A stretch of DNA of 64,000 nucleotides from NCBI GenBank assembly GCA_035763805.1, contig DASUAL010000109.1, positions 5,149 through 69,148 on the forward strand. Reading direction: 5' to 3'. A program made the position numbers and the translations under genes. The notes below the pieces were generated by a model. It ran no database searches, had not been told where the DNA came from, and was given only the letters and a program-made list of their open reading frames with translations. Source of the DNA: DASUAL01 sp035763805. Lineage in GTDB: Bacteria; Gemmatimonadota; Gemmatimonadetes; Gemmatimonadales; GWC2-71-9. Below are positions 16,636-25,318 of the stretch, in pieces. The first letter of the stretch is position 1. Each line of letters starts with the position of its first letter.

Positions 16636-17302
16636 AAGCATCGAACCCGTGCTCTCCGACCAGGGGTACGAACCGGGCCCCGCCGAGCGGGGTCTGCCTG
16701 AGACCGCCCTCGGCCCGTTCGACGAGCGTCAGAGTCTGCGCACCGCGAGCGCCCAGCGGGATCAGCAAACGGCCACGGGGCGCGAGCTGCTCGATGAGCG
16801 GTGGTGGAATCTCGGGGCCCCCGGCCGCCACGAGGATCGCCTCGTATGGCGCGTAGGCGCTCCACCCCAGCGTGCCGTCGCCGAGCAGTACGGATACGTT
16901 TGCCGCCCCGGCGTCGCGCAACGCTCGCTGGGCCGCCAGCGCGAGGCTCTCCACGCGCTCGACGCTGAACACAGTGGACGCAAGCGCCCCGAGCAGCGCC
17001 GTCTGGTACCCGGAACCCGTGCCGATCTCGAGCACGCGCTCCCTGCCCCTCAGCCGCAGCGCCTCGAGATAGCGCGCCTGAGTGAACGGCTGGGAGATCG
17101 TTTGGCCGTTCCCGATCGGCAGGGCTGCGTCCTCGTAGGCGCGGTGGCGTAGCGCCTCGGGCACGAACAAATGCCGGGGGGTTTCGGCGAACGCCTTGAG
17201 CACCGCAAGGTCCCGGATTCCCTTGGCGTGCAGAGCCTCGACGAGCCGTACCCGGTACCCGGCGTACGTGTCGCCGACCCCGCTCAGTCTCCCGGAACCC
17301 AC
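16634..17302 (-). CDS. pcm: Protein-L-isoaspartate O-methyltransferase
   Basis: Repairs isoaspartyl residues in aged proteins. The motifs are FVPEALRHRAYEDAALPIGNGQTISQPF (family start region), the SAM motif VLEIGTGSGYQTALLG, and LIPLGARGAQTLTLVER near the end. The frame is open far upstream into surE, but GTG 17302 (222 residues) gives the usual length and overlaps the surE stop by 19 bases. The surE-pcm pair is conserved in many bacteria and is linked to stationary-phase survival. Confidence 0.94.
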   Translation of the reverse strand: MGSGRLSGVGDTYAGYRVRLVEALHAKGIRDLAVLKAFAETPRHLFVPEALRHRAYEDAALPIGNGQTISQPFTQARYLEALRLRGRERVLEIGTGSGYQTALLGALASTVFSVERVESLALAAQRALRDAGAANVSVLLGDGTLGWSAYAPYEAILVAAGGPEIPPPLIEQLAPRGRLLIPLGARGAQTLTLVERAEGGLRQTPLGGARFVPLVGEHGFDA

Positions 17303-18033
17303 TTCCGCACCACTTCGAGCAGCCTGTAGTTCGTCATATCCATGTGCAACGGCGTCACCGAGATGTAGCCGTCGCTCGTGGCCCGGAAGTCGGAGTCTGC
17401 GTCCCCCGTCCACGTGATGCGGCCGCCGCCGATCCAGTAGATCTCCTTCCCCCAAGGGTCCTTCATCAGCGCGATCTCCTCGCTGAACACCCGGCTGCCG
17501 AGGTGCGTCACCTTCACGCCCTTCACCTGGTCGCCCGGGATCGCGGGCAGGTTGATGTTGAGGAGTGTCTCCTTGGGGAAATCCCGCACTCCGATGATGC
17601 TCTTGAGCAGTGACCGCAGCCCGTCTACGTGCGTCGGCAGCAGGTCGAGATCCGAGCCCGCGTACGAGATGGCGATACTCGGGATCCCGGCGACGAGCCC
17701 TTCCATCGCCGCGGCGACGGTACCCGAGTAGAAGACATCCTCGCCCATGTTCTGGCCGTGATTGATCCCCGAGATGACGAACTCAGGCTTGGTGGGCATG
17801 AGCATGCCGATCGCCAGGAGTACGCAGTCGGTGGGCGTCCCGTCCACCTGGAATGCGCCGTCGGGGCGGCGGGTGGCATGCAGCGGCCGGTGCAGCGTGA
17901 GTGAGTGCGACGTACCACTCTGCTCGCGGTCCGGTGCCACCACGGTCACCTGACCGAGAGACGCGCACACTTCCCCCAAGACCGCGAGACCACGGGCCAA
18001 GATCCCGTCGTCGTTCGAGATCAGTATGTTCAT
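17284..18033 (-). CDS. surE: 5'/3'-nucleotidase SurE
   Basis: Survival protein; a metal-dependent nucleoside monophosphate phosphatase. MNILISNDDGILARGL holds the metal-binding Asp pair, and REQSGTSHSLTL, ISGINHGQNMGEDVFYSGTVAAAMEG and the PTDCV region are family hallmarks. It has 249 residues, standard length. The ATG overlaps the stop of the upstream GT2 gene (ATGA). Confidence 0.97.
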   Translation of the reverse strand: MNILISNDDGILARGLAVLGEVCASLGQVTVVAPDREQSGTSHSLTLHRPLHATRRPDGAFQVDGTPTDCVLLAIGMLMPTKPEFVISGINHGQNMGEDVFYSGTVAAAMEGLVAGIPSIAISYAGSDLDLLPTHVDGLRSLLKSIIGVRDFPKETLLNINLPAIPGDQVKGVKVTHLGSRVFSEEIALMKDPWGKEIYWIGGGRITWTGDADSDFRATSDGYISVTPLHMDMTNYRLLEVVRKWVPGD

Positions 18034-18737
18034 CGTGCTCCGAAGACGATCTGCCGGCCGTAGCGCGTGAAGACTCGGGCCACGCGCCAGGTGTCGCCCC
18101 AGTGTCGGAAGTGGCTCTGGCGTCCTTCGTAGACCGTGGCGACCGGGATGGAGCGAACCGTGAGCCCCCGCGTGAGCGCTGCCAGCAGGAACGCCGTCTC
18201 GAAGTCGTAGCGCTCCTCGCGCGGCCGGATCGTTTCGGCCGCCCGGCGCGATAGGGCCCGAAACCCCGTCTGGGCATCCGGCACCGCCCGGCCGCCGATC
18301 CGCGACGTCAGGGCCGCCGAGACCCAGTTGCTGCAGCGCCGGCTGAGCGGCATCGCCCCGGTGCGCGCCCGCGCGCCCAGCACCAGATCCGCCTCCCTTC
18401 CCCGCACGGGCGCGACGAGCCGTGGGATGTCCTCCGGGGGGTGCTGCCCGTCGGCGTCCAACGTCACGATGATCTGCGCGCCCTCCGCGAGCGCCCGGGC
18501 GAAGCCGGTGCGGAGGGCCGCTCCCTTGCCGAGGTTGCGCGAGTGGACCACCACGATCGCCCCCCGCTCCCGTGCCTGCTCCACCGTGTCGTCGTTCGAC
18601 CCGTCGTCAACAACGTACACGGTCGCCCCAGGGATCGCACGGCGCGTCCGGGCGACGACGGCGGCGACGGTGGCGGCGGCCCGGTAGGCGGGTATGACGA
18701 CGGCGACCCGAGCGGGTGCGTCAACGTGCCCCGGCAT
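18030..18737 (-). CDS. Family 2 glycosyltransferase (DPM1-like)
   Basis: Starts at ATG 18737 (MPGHVDAPARVAVVIPAYRAA); the longer open frame upstream reads into the MerR gene. VVDDGSNDDT, SRNLGKGAALRTGF, TLDADGQHPPEDIPRLV and VPDAQTGFRALSR are typical of polyprenyl-phosphate or cell-wall GT2 enzymes. There are no membrane helices. Lying between a regulator and surE, its context does not reveal the acceptor. Confidence 0.85.
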   Translation of the reverse strand: MPGHVDAPARVAVVIPAYRAAATVAAVVARTRRAIPGATVYVVDDGSNDDTVEQARERGAIVVVHSRNLGKGAALRTGFARALAEGAQIIVTLDADGQHPPEDIPRLVAPVRGREADLVLGARARTGAMPLSRRCSNWVSAALTSRIGGRAVPDAQTGFRALSRRAAETIRPREERYDFETAFLLAALTRGLTVRSIPVATVYEGRQSHFRHWGDTWRVARVFTRYGRQIVFGAR

Positions 18738-19104
18738 TGGGCGACGTGGTGCCCTCGAGAATGGCGAGGATCGACTTGAGGTCCGCACGCAGATCTTTCA
18801 CCGTCTGAGTGGCGAGCGCCCGGCGCGCCTCGGGCTTCAGCTCGCCGGAGCGCCGGTATTGCTCGATCTTCTGGCGCGCCCCCTCGATCGTGTACTTCTC
18901 GGTGTACAGCAGGTGCTTCACCAACATGATCAGTTCGATCTCGCGGCGCTGGTAGACGCGATTCCCCGAGCGGTTCTTAGCGGGGTTCAAGAACCGAAAC
19001 TGGCTCTCCCAGTAGCGCAGCACGTGCGGCTTCAGGTCGGTCAACTGGCAGACCTCGCCGATGGAGAAGAACTCCTGGACGGGATGGGGATGCGGGACGC
19101 TCAT
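18721..19104 (-). CDS. MerR-family transcriptional regulator
   Basis: A short regulator of 127 residues. EFFSIGEVCQLTDLKPHVLRYWESQFRFLNPAKNRSGNRVYQRREIELI is a MerR winged helix-turn-helix at the N-terminus. The rest is a dimerisation coiled coil (YTIEGARQKIEQYRRSGELKPEARRALATQTVKDLRADLKSILAILEG), with no metal-binding cysteines and no effector domain. The start at 19104 is set by ATGA overlap with gpsA. Such stand-alone MerR proteins in housekeeping operons (RacA/MlrA-like) are poorly understood. Confidence 0.86.
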   Translation of the reverse strand: MSVPHPHPVQEFFSIGEVCQLTDLKPHVLRYWESQFRFLNPAKNRSGNRVYQRREIELIMLVKHLLYTEKYTIEGARQKIEQYRRSGELKPEARRALATQTVKDLRADLKSILAILEGTTSPNAGAR

Positions 19105-20117
19105 CGTGCTTCCACCCCCCACTGCTCCGCCTTGAGCTCGCGCTCCATCAGGTCCGCGACCGCCTGGCGGGGCGACTTGCCCTCGAAGAGCACCTCGGCC
19201 ACCTGCTGGGCAATTGGCAACTCCACCCCGTGCTGCCGCGCCAGCGTCACCGCCGCGCGGGCGGTGTTCACGCCTTCGGCCACGGTGGCGCGGCCGGCGA
19301 GCGCCTCGGCGAGCATCTTCCCCTGTCCCAGCTCCACGCCGAGCGAGCGGTTGCGCGACAGCGGCCCCGTCGCTGTGAGGACCAAATCCCCCATCCCGGC
19401 GAGCCCGGCGAACGTGGCGGGCTCGGCGCCGAGCGCCACCCCCAGCCGCGAGATCTCGGCGAGCCCGCGGGTGATCAGCGCGGCTCGCGTGTTGTGGCCC
19501 AGGCCCAGTCCCTCCAGGATGCCCGCCGCGAGCGCGATCACGTTCTTGAGCGCCCCGCCCAGCTCCACCCCGAGCACGTCAGTGTGGGAGTACACCCGGA
19601 AGTAGTTGGTCACGAACACCTGTTGCACCCGCTGTGCCACGGCGTGGTCCCTGGCCGCCGCCACTACGGCCGTCGGCTGCCGCTGGTACACCTCGCGCGC
19701 GAACGACGGGCCGGACAGCACGGCGATCGGCGTGCCTGAAGGGAGCACCTCACCGAGGACGCATGACATGGTTTGGAGCCGTTCCGGCTCCAGGCCCTTG
19801 GACACGCTGACCACTGTGGCCCCGCGCGTAAGCGCGGGAGTGACGCGTGCCATCACATCCCGGACCACGTGCGACGGCGCCGATGACACCACTACGTCCG
19901 CCCCGCGCACCGTCTCGCCCAGAGCGCCGCTCGCCCGCAGCGTCGGGCCGAGCGGCGCTCCCGGGAGGAACACGTGGTTCACGTGCTCGCGGTTGATGCT
20001 CTCGACCACGTCCGGCTCCCGCGCCCAGACGGTGACCGACTCGAACCCACCTTTGCGGGCGAGCAGGTCCGCAAGCGCTGTACCCCAGGCGCCACCGCCG
20101 ATGACGGCGACTTTCAC
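19101..20117 (-). CDS. gpsA: Glycerol-3-phosphate dehydrogenase [NAD(P)+]
   Basis: Makes sn-glycerol 3-phosphate for phospholipid synthesis. It begins at GTG 20117 (VKVAVIGGGAWGTALADLLA), with GGGCGAG just before it; the upstream open frame is repeat DNA. The NAD motif GGGAWG, then VVSVSKGLEPE, SGPSFAREV, the catalytic Lys region GGALKNVIALAAGILEGLGLGHNTRAALITRGL and GLAGMGDLVLTATGPLSRNR are all present. It follows plsY, the next enzyme of the same pathway, after a 123-bp gap holding a heptamer array. Confidence 0.96.
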   Translation of the reverse strand: MKVAVIGGGAWGTALADLLARKGGFESVTVWAREPDVVESINREHVNHVFLPGAPLGPTLRASGALGETVRGADVVVSSAPSHVVRDVMARVTPALTRGATVVSVSKGLEPERLQTMSCVLGEVLPSGTPIAVLSGPSFAREVYQRQPTAVVAAARDHAVAQRVQQVFVTNYFRVYSHTDVLGVELGGALKNVIALAAGILEGLGLGHNTRAALITRGLAEISRLGVALGAEPATFAGLAGMGDLVLTATGPLSRNRSLGVELGQGKMLAEALAGRATVAEGVNTARAAVTLARQHGVELPIAQQVAEVLFEGKSPRQAVADLMERELKAEQWGVEAR

Positions 20118-20205
20118 CTCGCCCTCGCGCCCAACCCAATTGCGGGATTTGCGGGCGAGCTTCGATCCCGTAGGCCCGCCTTCGTGTTCGACGGTCGCAC
20201 GATCA

Positions 20206-20240
20206 ATTCCGCATTCCGCATTCGGCATTCCGCATTCCGC
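20206..20240. repeat. Five tandem heptamers (ATTCCGC)
   Basis: Five perfect-register 7-bp units: ATTCCGC, ATTCCGC, ATTCGGC, ATTCCGC, ATTCCGC. The array starts directly after the plsY stop codon and occupies the end of the plsY-gpsA gap. On the other strand the unit is GCGGAAT, one base away from the GCGGATT unit of the array at 60853-60880. It is similar in kind to the short tandemly repeated repetitive sequences of cyanobacteria. Confidence 0.9.
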
Positions 20241-20858
20241 TCACGCCGCAACCCCTTTCCGCGTCCGGAACCGGTTCTCCGTCCCCTCCCTGAGCCGCCC
20301 GATGTTCGCCCGGTGCGAATAGGCGATGAGCACCGCCAGCGCCACGGCCGCCCAGAACGTGGGTGGTTGGGAGGGCTCCGTCAGTCGCACCCAGAGCGGA
20401 AACAGCACGGCGACGACGAGGGAGGCCACGGAGACGTAGCCGGACAACCAGAGCGTGACGAGCCAAATCGGAATCGAGATCGCGACTGCGAGCGGCGCGA
20501 GCGCGAGGAACACCCCCGCGGTTGTCGCCACGCCCTTCCCGCCCCTGAAGCGCACATAGGGCGAGAACATGTGACCGAGCACTGCGGCGATGCCGAGCGC
20601 CACGGTGAACCAGCCAGGACCGTTCGACCACGGCGCCAGGATCTTTACGGGGATGACCCCCTTGGCGATGTCGATCAGCGCGACCGGGATTGCGTACTTC
20701 CACCCGAGCACGCGGTACACGTTTGTGGCGCCGAGGTTCTTCGAGCCGTGCTCGCGCAGGTCGATCCTGCGGCCGAGCCGTCCCGCGAGGTAGCTCGTCG
20801 GCGTCGCGCCGATCAAGTACGCGAGCAGGACCATGATGACGAGCCCGGCGTCGTTCAT
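20241..20858 (-). CDS. plsY: Acyl-phosphate:glycerol-3-phosphate acyltransferase
   Basis: Integral membrane enzyme making lysophosphatidate from acyl-phosphate and glycerol 3-phosphate. It begins at ATG 20858 by ATGA overlap with der. Its 205 residues include about five helices and the three conserved loops: YLIGATPTSYLAG with GSKNLGATN, GHMFSPYVRFRGGKGVATT and SHRANIGRL. Its product pathway links it with gpsA downstream. Confidence 0.95.
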   Translation of the reverse strand: MNDAGLVIMVLLAYLIGATPTSYLAGRLGRRIDLREHGSKNLGATNVYRVLGWKYAIPVALIDIAKGVIPVKILAPWSNGPGWFTVALGIAAVLGHMFSPYVRFRGGKGVATTAGVFLALAPLAVAISIPIWLVTLWLSGYVSVASLVVAVLFPLWVRLTEPSQPPTFWAAVALAVLIAYSHRANIGRLREGTENRFRTRKGVAA

Positions 20859-22189
20859 CGGTGGGCGGCTTGCTCCCGCTTGCGGCGGAACTTGATGGTC
20901 ACGGGCGAACCGGTGAACCGCCACGCCGCGCGGAAGCCGTTCAGGAGGTAGCGGGTGTACGACTCGGGAATGGCCTCGGGGCGGTTCGACACGATGGCGA
21001 AGCGGGGCGGCGCGGTGCCGATCTGGGACGCGTAGAGCAGGCGCACCGACTCGCCGACCGGCTGGGGCGGCTGCTGGCGATCCACAAGGGCCTCGAGCAC
21101 CTCGTTCACCTCGTGCGTGGGTATCCGCTTCTCGCGCTCTCCGGCGACCTCGAGGATCAGCTCGGGCAACCCGCTAACTCGTTGGCCGGTCTTCGCCGAC
21201 ACGTACGTGAACGGGAGGAATTCGAGGAACGGCGCGCGCGCCACGAGCTCCCGTTCCCCTCGGGCCGCGGTGTTCGCATCCTTCTCTTCGATCAGATCCC
21301 ATTTGTTCACCGCGATGATGAGCGCCGCTCCCTGCTCCCACGCCTCGTTCGCGATCTTCAGGTCCTGCGCGTGCAGCCCGTCCTTCGCGTCCACCACGAG
21401 CACACACACGTCGGCGCGCTCGATGGCGCGCGCGGTGCGGAGCGTCGCATAGAACTCGATGTCGTCCTCGACCTTGCCGCGCTTGCGCAGGCCGGCGGTG
21501 TCGATGAACACCAGGGTACGACCCTTGTAGCGCAGCGGCGTGTCGATGGCATCGCGCGTGGTGCCCGGCTCGTCCGTTACGACCAGCCGGTCCCTACCCA
21601 GCAGGCGGTTCACGAGGCTCGATTTGCCGACGTTGGGACGCCCCACGACGGCCACGTGGATCGCCGCCTCTTCCGCCGCCGCCGGGGCGGCGGGCAACAG
21701 CTCGACGATCCGGTCGAGCAGGTCGCCCGAGCTCTTCCCCACCGCCGCCGAGACAGGGAACGGATCGCCCAGCCCCAACTCGTAGAACACGAGATGCCGC
21801 GTGTCCTCGGGCAGCCGGTCGGCCTTGTTAGCCACAAGGATCACGGGCCGCTCGGCCTTGCGCAGGAACTCCGCGATGGCGAGGTCGGCCGGGTGCACCC
21901 CTGCCTCCACGTCGACCAGGAACAGCACCACGTCGCTCTCGGCAACCGCCATCTCGACCTGCGCGCGGATCGCCCGGTTGAGCTGGTCCTTGGCCTGGGG
22001 AATCAGCCCACCCGTATCCACGAGCCAGAACCGCCGCCCGTTCCACTCCGCCGCGCCGAAGTGCCGATCCCGGGTCACCCCCGGGCGCTCATCCACGATC
22101 GCCTCGCGCCCGCCGATGAAGCGATTGAATAACGTTGACTTGCCGACGTTGGGGCGACCGATGATGGCCACCGTCGGAGCGCTCTTCAC
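20855..22189 (-). CDS. der: Ribosome biogenesis GTPase Der (EngA)
   Basis: Two tandem GTPase domains plus a C-terminal KH-like domain, 444 residues, needed for 50S assembly. Two G1 motifs (GRPNVGKSTLFNR near residue 11 and GRPNVGKSSLVNR near 184), two DTAG/DTGG motifs, and NKAD and NKWD motifs are visible. The GTG start overlaps the stop of the DUF512 gene (GTGA). Confidence 0.97.
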   Translation of the reverse strand: MKSAPTVAIIGRPNVGKSTLFNRFIGGREAIVDERPGVTRDRHFGAAEWNGRRFWLVDTGGLIPQAKDQLNRAIRAQVEMAVAESDVVLFLVDVEAGVHPADLAIAEFLRKAERPVILVANKADRLPEDTRHLVFYELGLGDPFPVSAAVGKSSGDLLDRIVELLPAAPAAAEEAAIHVAVVGRPNVGKSSLVNRLLGRDRLVVTDEPGTTRDAIDTPLRYKGRTLVFIDTAGLRKRGKVEDDIEFYATLRTARAIERADVCVLVVDAKDGLHAQDLKIANEAWEQGAALIIAVNKWDLIEEKDANTAARGERELVARAPFLEFLPFTYVSAKTGQRVSGLPELILEVAGEREKRIPTHEVNEVLEALVDRQQPPQPVGESVRLLYASQIGTAPPRFAIVSNRPEAIPESYTRYLLNGFRAAWRFTGSPVTIKFRRKREQAAHR

Positions 22190-23466
22190 GCGAGGACGGC
22201 CCCTTCCGTCAGCGCGTCTGCGAAGTCGTGCGACAGGCGGATCGGCAGCGGGAGGCGATCGGCCAGGGCGTGCGCCTCCACGCCGTCCACGAAGAGCCCG
22301 TCGTCGTTCACGGCCTCCGCCGGGAGCAGCGCAAAGTCCAAACCGCGCCGGTCGCGCAGGGCGTGCTCGATCGCCCCGCCGGGCAAGAGCCCCGCCGTCG
22401 TGACGGACGGCCCGAACAGCGTGTTCTCGACCACCAGGAGCTCGAAACGCGCTCTCGTCGCCCCCGCCACCTCTTCGAGCACTTGCGGCATCAGAGCTCC
22501 CATCGCAGTGCCGGTCACTACGCCGACTCGCTTGCCCCCGAGGTCCGGAAGTCGGTCCCGCGCCGCCGCGATCCGGGTCTGGAGGTAGCGCACGGAGCCC
22601 ACGCCGTTCTCGCGCTGCTCGAACTCACCATACCACGCGGCAGGCGGCAGTGCGACGCCCGCGTGCAGATAGAGATCGTCCGCCCCGAAGCACCACGGAA
22701 ATCCCCGCTCGGCGAGGGCGCGCGCCGCAAGGCGGTCCACCGTCGCCAGCGCCGCCCGGCACTCCTGCCGCGTGAGCTCGCGCACGAGGTGGCGTTTTGA
22801 GAACTCGGTGAGCGCCACCGGAACCACAGACACCGACAGGATCGCCCTTCCCAGGCCGTACAGGTCGGTGAGGGTGCGCACCAGCTCCGGGCCATCGTTC
22901 ACGCCCGGAACGAGCACTACCTGGGTGTGGAACGCGATGCCCTGGTCCGCGAGGGTCCGCAGCTGGGAGACGATCTCTGGCGCCTCGGGGTTGCGAAGCA
23001 GCCAGCGCCGGATGATCAGGTCGGATGCGTGCACCGAGACGTACAGCGGCGACAGCCGGTACTCCACGATCCGCTCCACGTCTCGTGCCTTGAGATTCGT
23101 GAGCGTGGCGAAGTTGCCGTACCGGAATGAGAGCCGATAGTCGTCGTCGCGGATGTAGAGCGGCGCTCGGAGTCCGCCAGGGTTGCCGTCCACAAAGCAG
23201 AAGTCGCAGTGGTTCCCGCAACGCCTGATGCGCGGCGGCTCGAGGGTGACGCCCATCGGGAGTCCCTCCGGACGCTCGATGTCGTACTCCATCTCCTCCC
23301 CCGACGGGAGTCGCGCCGACAAGACGAACCGGTCGTCCGCCGTGAGGAACTCCCAGTCGAGGAAGTCCTTCAGGGCGCGGTCGTTCACCGCGACCAGCTG
23401 CGTTCCCGGGACGAGACCTACCATTGCGCCGAGCGACCCCGGCGCCACCGCCTGCACACGAACCAC
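22186..23466 (-). CDS. DUF512 protein: PDZ-like plus radical-SAM-like FeS protein
   Basis: 426 residues. Residues 1-70 look like a PDZ-type module (VQAVAPGSLGAMVGLVPGTQLVAVNDRAL). The middle carries the cluster motif CGNHCDFCFVDGNP (CX3CX2C) followed by a TIM-barrel-like part, and the C-terminal part is the DUF512 region. The family lies upstream of der in many bacteria, and its biochemical job is unknown. The GTG start has AGGTAGG shortly upstream. It is preceded by an 89-bp gap and may open a new transcript running down to apt. Confidence 0.88.
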   Translation of the reverse strand: MVRVQAVAPGSLGAMVGLVPGTQLVAVNDRALKDFLDWEFLTADDRFVLSARLPSGEEMEYDIERPEGLPMGVTLEPPRIRRCGNHCDFCFVDGNPGGLRAPLYIRDDDYRLSFRYGNFATLTNLKARDVERIVEYRLSPLYVSVHASDLIIRRWLLRNPEAPEIVSQLRTLADQGIAFHTQVVLVPGVNDGPELVRTLTDLYGLGRAILSVSVVPVALTEFSKRHLVRELTRQECRAALATVDRLAARALAERGFPWCFGADDLYLHAGVALPPAAWYGEFEQRENGVGSVRYLQTRIAAARDRLPDLGGKRVGVVTGTAMGALMPQVLEEVAGATRARFELLVVENTLFGPSVTTAGLLPGGAIEHALRDRRGLDFALLPAEAVNDDGLFVDGVEAHALADRLPLPIRLSHDFADALTEGAVLA

Positions 23467-23555
23467 CGCGCCTACCTGGACTTCAAGGACTTTGTGAGGC
23501 CTAACGTTGCAACCTCAACGCAGGCTGGCACTTCCGTCGAGCTGTAGAATATCAC

Positions 23556-25196
23556 TCAGGAACCGCGGTAGCGCCAGCCGGCGATCCCCTTGCCGCTGAC
23601 CTTGAGATCGATCTGGCTCTTGTCGCGAGGCGAGATGGCGGGGACGTCCCGGGTTGCACTCACGACCACCTGGCCCCGGGGGTCCAGGAACTCGACGGTG
23701 AGCTGGAAAGGCTTGGAGGGAGCGGGCTTGAGATTCGTCGCAAGCAGGGTGATCGCGGCTCCCCCAGAGTCGGGGAGGAAGCTCGAAACGGTCAGCTCCA
23801 CTGCGATCCCGGAGTCGGCGCGGGCAACGTACTTCAGGGTCGAGTCGCGCTGGCCCCGCAGGTCCCAGGCCGCCGCCACTAGCTTGATCGAGGCGCGGTT
23901 GAGCGGGTCGAGGGCCGCGAGGCGCTGGGCGACGGGGAGGAGATTGGCGGAGTCGCGCAGCTGGTAGTATCCGACTCCCAGCGCGTACAGCGCGTCCCGG
24001 CGATAGGGATTCTTCTGAAGCCCCACCGCGAACGCTCGTGTGCCCGCCTCGAACAGTCCCTGGCTCGAGAGTCGCTGGCCAGCAGCGAAGAGTGCTTCCG
24101 GATCGAGGCTCTGGGCGTGGGCGGCGATGGTGTCGAACACCGCGGTGGCCTCCGCCGCCCGCCCACTCTGGGCGTACAGCGTCGCGAGCGATGTGGCTGC
24201 GTCGATCGCGCCGGGATAGGCCGCCAGATACGCGCGCAGCGCCTCGATAGCCGGGGCGTAGGCCGACCGGAGTTGCACGCTGTCCGCTGCTATCTGCTGA
24301 AGCACGGCCGCCCGTGCGGCCTTCGCTTGCACAACGGCCTGCGTCCGGGCGGTCGAGTCCTTCGTGAACGTCTGCTGGTCCGCCGGCGCGAGCCGCCGGC
24401 CGCGCGCCTTGCGCGACTGCGCCGAGGCGATCATTCTGGCGAGGACGGTCGAGTCGTTCGCGAGTGCGCGCTCGATCGAATCCACGCGCTGTCGCAGCCG
24501 TCCGTACTGCTGTGCCGCGGGATCATTCTGGGCACGGCCAAAGAGGATCCTGGCGGCGTTGCCCAGCGCTTCCCTCTTGTCCCTCTCGAAAGCGGTATCG
24601 TTCCCCGCAGCCTCGGCCGTGCGGCGGTAGTAGACGAGCGCCGAGTCGTACTTGTCCTCGCTTGCGAACAAGCCGGCGAGCGCGATCAGCGCTTTTGGGT
24701 TGCCCGGCTGCAGTCGCGATGCCAGGTGAAACAGCACGGCTGCCGAGTCCGCTCGCCCCTCCTGCCACGCCGCCAGGCCCGCGTTGAGCGTAGTCGCCCA
24801 CAGCCGCTGGCGGTAGCCATCGATGTCCTGCCCGCACGGCGGAGCCAGAGCGACTGCGCGGCTGAACGCGCTGTCCGCACCCACGGCGTCGTTCGCTTCG
24901 AAGTAGTAGCGGCCGAGGTAGTACCAGGCGGCTGGGTTCTTGCCCTGGTCATTCTGTATGATCGCCTCCGTCAGGACCCGGCGCGCCTGCTCAAGCTGCT
25001 GGTCGCGCTGGGTCGGCTTTTCGGCAGCCGTCTTGAGATACAGGATCCCACCGTTGACCTTGAAGTGGCCCGGGCGGATATCGCAGGGTGCTTGAGGCGT
25101 GACCCATTGGCCTTGGGCCGAGAGGGGCGCGGCGAGCGGTCCCCCGACGAGGCAGGACACTGTCAGGCAAGACGCAGCCAGGGCCGCGGCCTTCAT
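23556..25196 (-). CDS. Secreted tetratricopeptide-repeat protein, copy 1
   Basis: 546 residues with a signal peptide (MKAAALAASCLTVSCLVGGPLAAPLSAQ, cleavage after SAQ). The conserved segment CDIRPGHFKVNGGILYLKTAAE is followed by YYLGRYYFEANDAVGADSAFSRA and many further TPR-like helices to about residue 430. A beta-rich C-terminal domain (TVEFLDPRGQVVVSATRDV) ends GIAGWRYRGS. It is a clear paralogue of the next gene upstream (25319-26899), which has the same N- and C-terminal signatures. Its ATG lies only three bases after the 3' end of tRNA-Gly, so no separate ribosome site is possible outside the tRNA. Exact function unknown; a periplasmic scaffold is likely. Confidence 0.8.
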   Translation of the reverse strand: MKAAALAASCLTVSCLVGGPLAAPLSAQGQWVTPQAPCDIRPGHFKVNGGILYLKTAAEKPTQRDQQLEQARRVLTEAIIQNDQGKNPAAWYYLGRYYFEANDAVGADSAFSRAVALAPPCGQDIDGYRQRLWATTLNAGLAAWQEGRADSAAVLFHLASRLQPGNPKALIALAGLFASEDKYDSALVYYRRTAEAAGNDTAFERDKREALGNAARILFGRAQNDPAAQQYGRLRQRVDSIERALANDSTVLARMIASAQSRKARGRRLAPADQQTFTKDSTARTQAVVQAKAARAAVLQQIAADSVQLRSAYAPAIEALRAYLAAYPGAIDAATSLATLYAQSGRAAEATAVFDTIAAHAQSLDPEALFAAGQRLSSQGLFEAGTRAFAVGLQKNPYRRDALYALGVGYYQLRDSANLLPVAQRLAALDPLNRASIKLVAAAWDLRGQRDSTLKYVARADSGIAVELTVSSFLPDSGGAAITLLATNLKPAPSKPFQLTVEFLDPRGQVVVSATRDVPAISPRDKSQIDLKVSGKGIAGWRYRGS

Positions 25197-25199
25197 GAG

Positions 25200-25271
<72 letters not shown>

Positions 25272-25276
25272 AGGAC

Positions 25277-25306
25277 GGAGCGGAGTGCCGCGCGACAGTC
25301 CGCTCC
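25277..25306 (-). terminator. Stem-loop between the upstream TPR gene and tRNA-Gly
   Basis: Read on the minus strand, GGAGCGGA (25306-25299) pairs perfectly with TCCGCTCC (25284-25277) around a 14-base loop. There is no T-run after it, so it is not a standard intrinsic terminator. It may weaken read-through into the tRNA, protect the 3' end of the TPR mRNA, or mark the RNA processing site ahead of the tRNA. Confidence 0.5.
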
Positions 25307-25318
25307 TGCTCGGTAAAG

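Noticed and set aside
20118..20228. Longer N-terminus of gpsA
   Set aside because: The extra residues are encoded by the heptamer array, and the NAD-binding motif normally starts within the first few residues.
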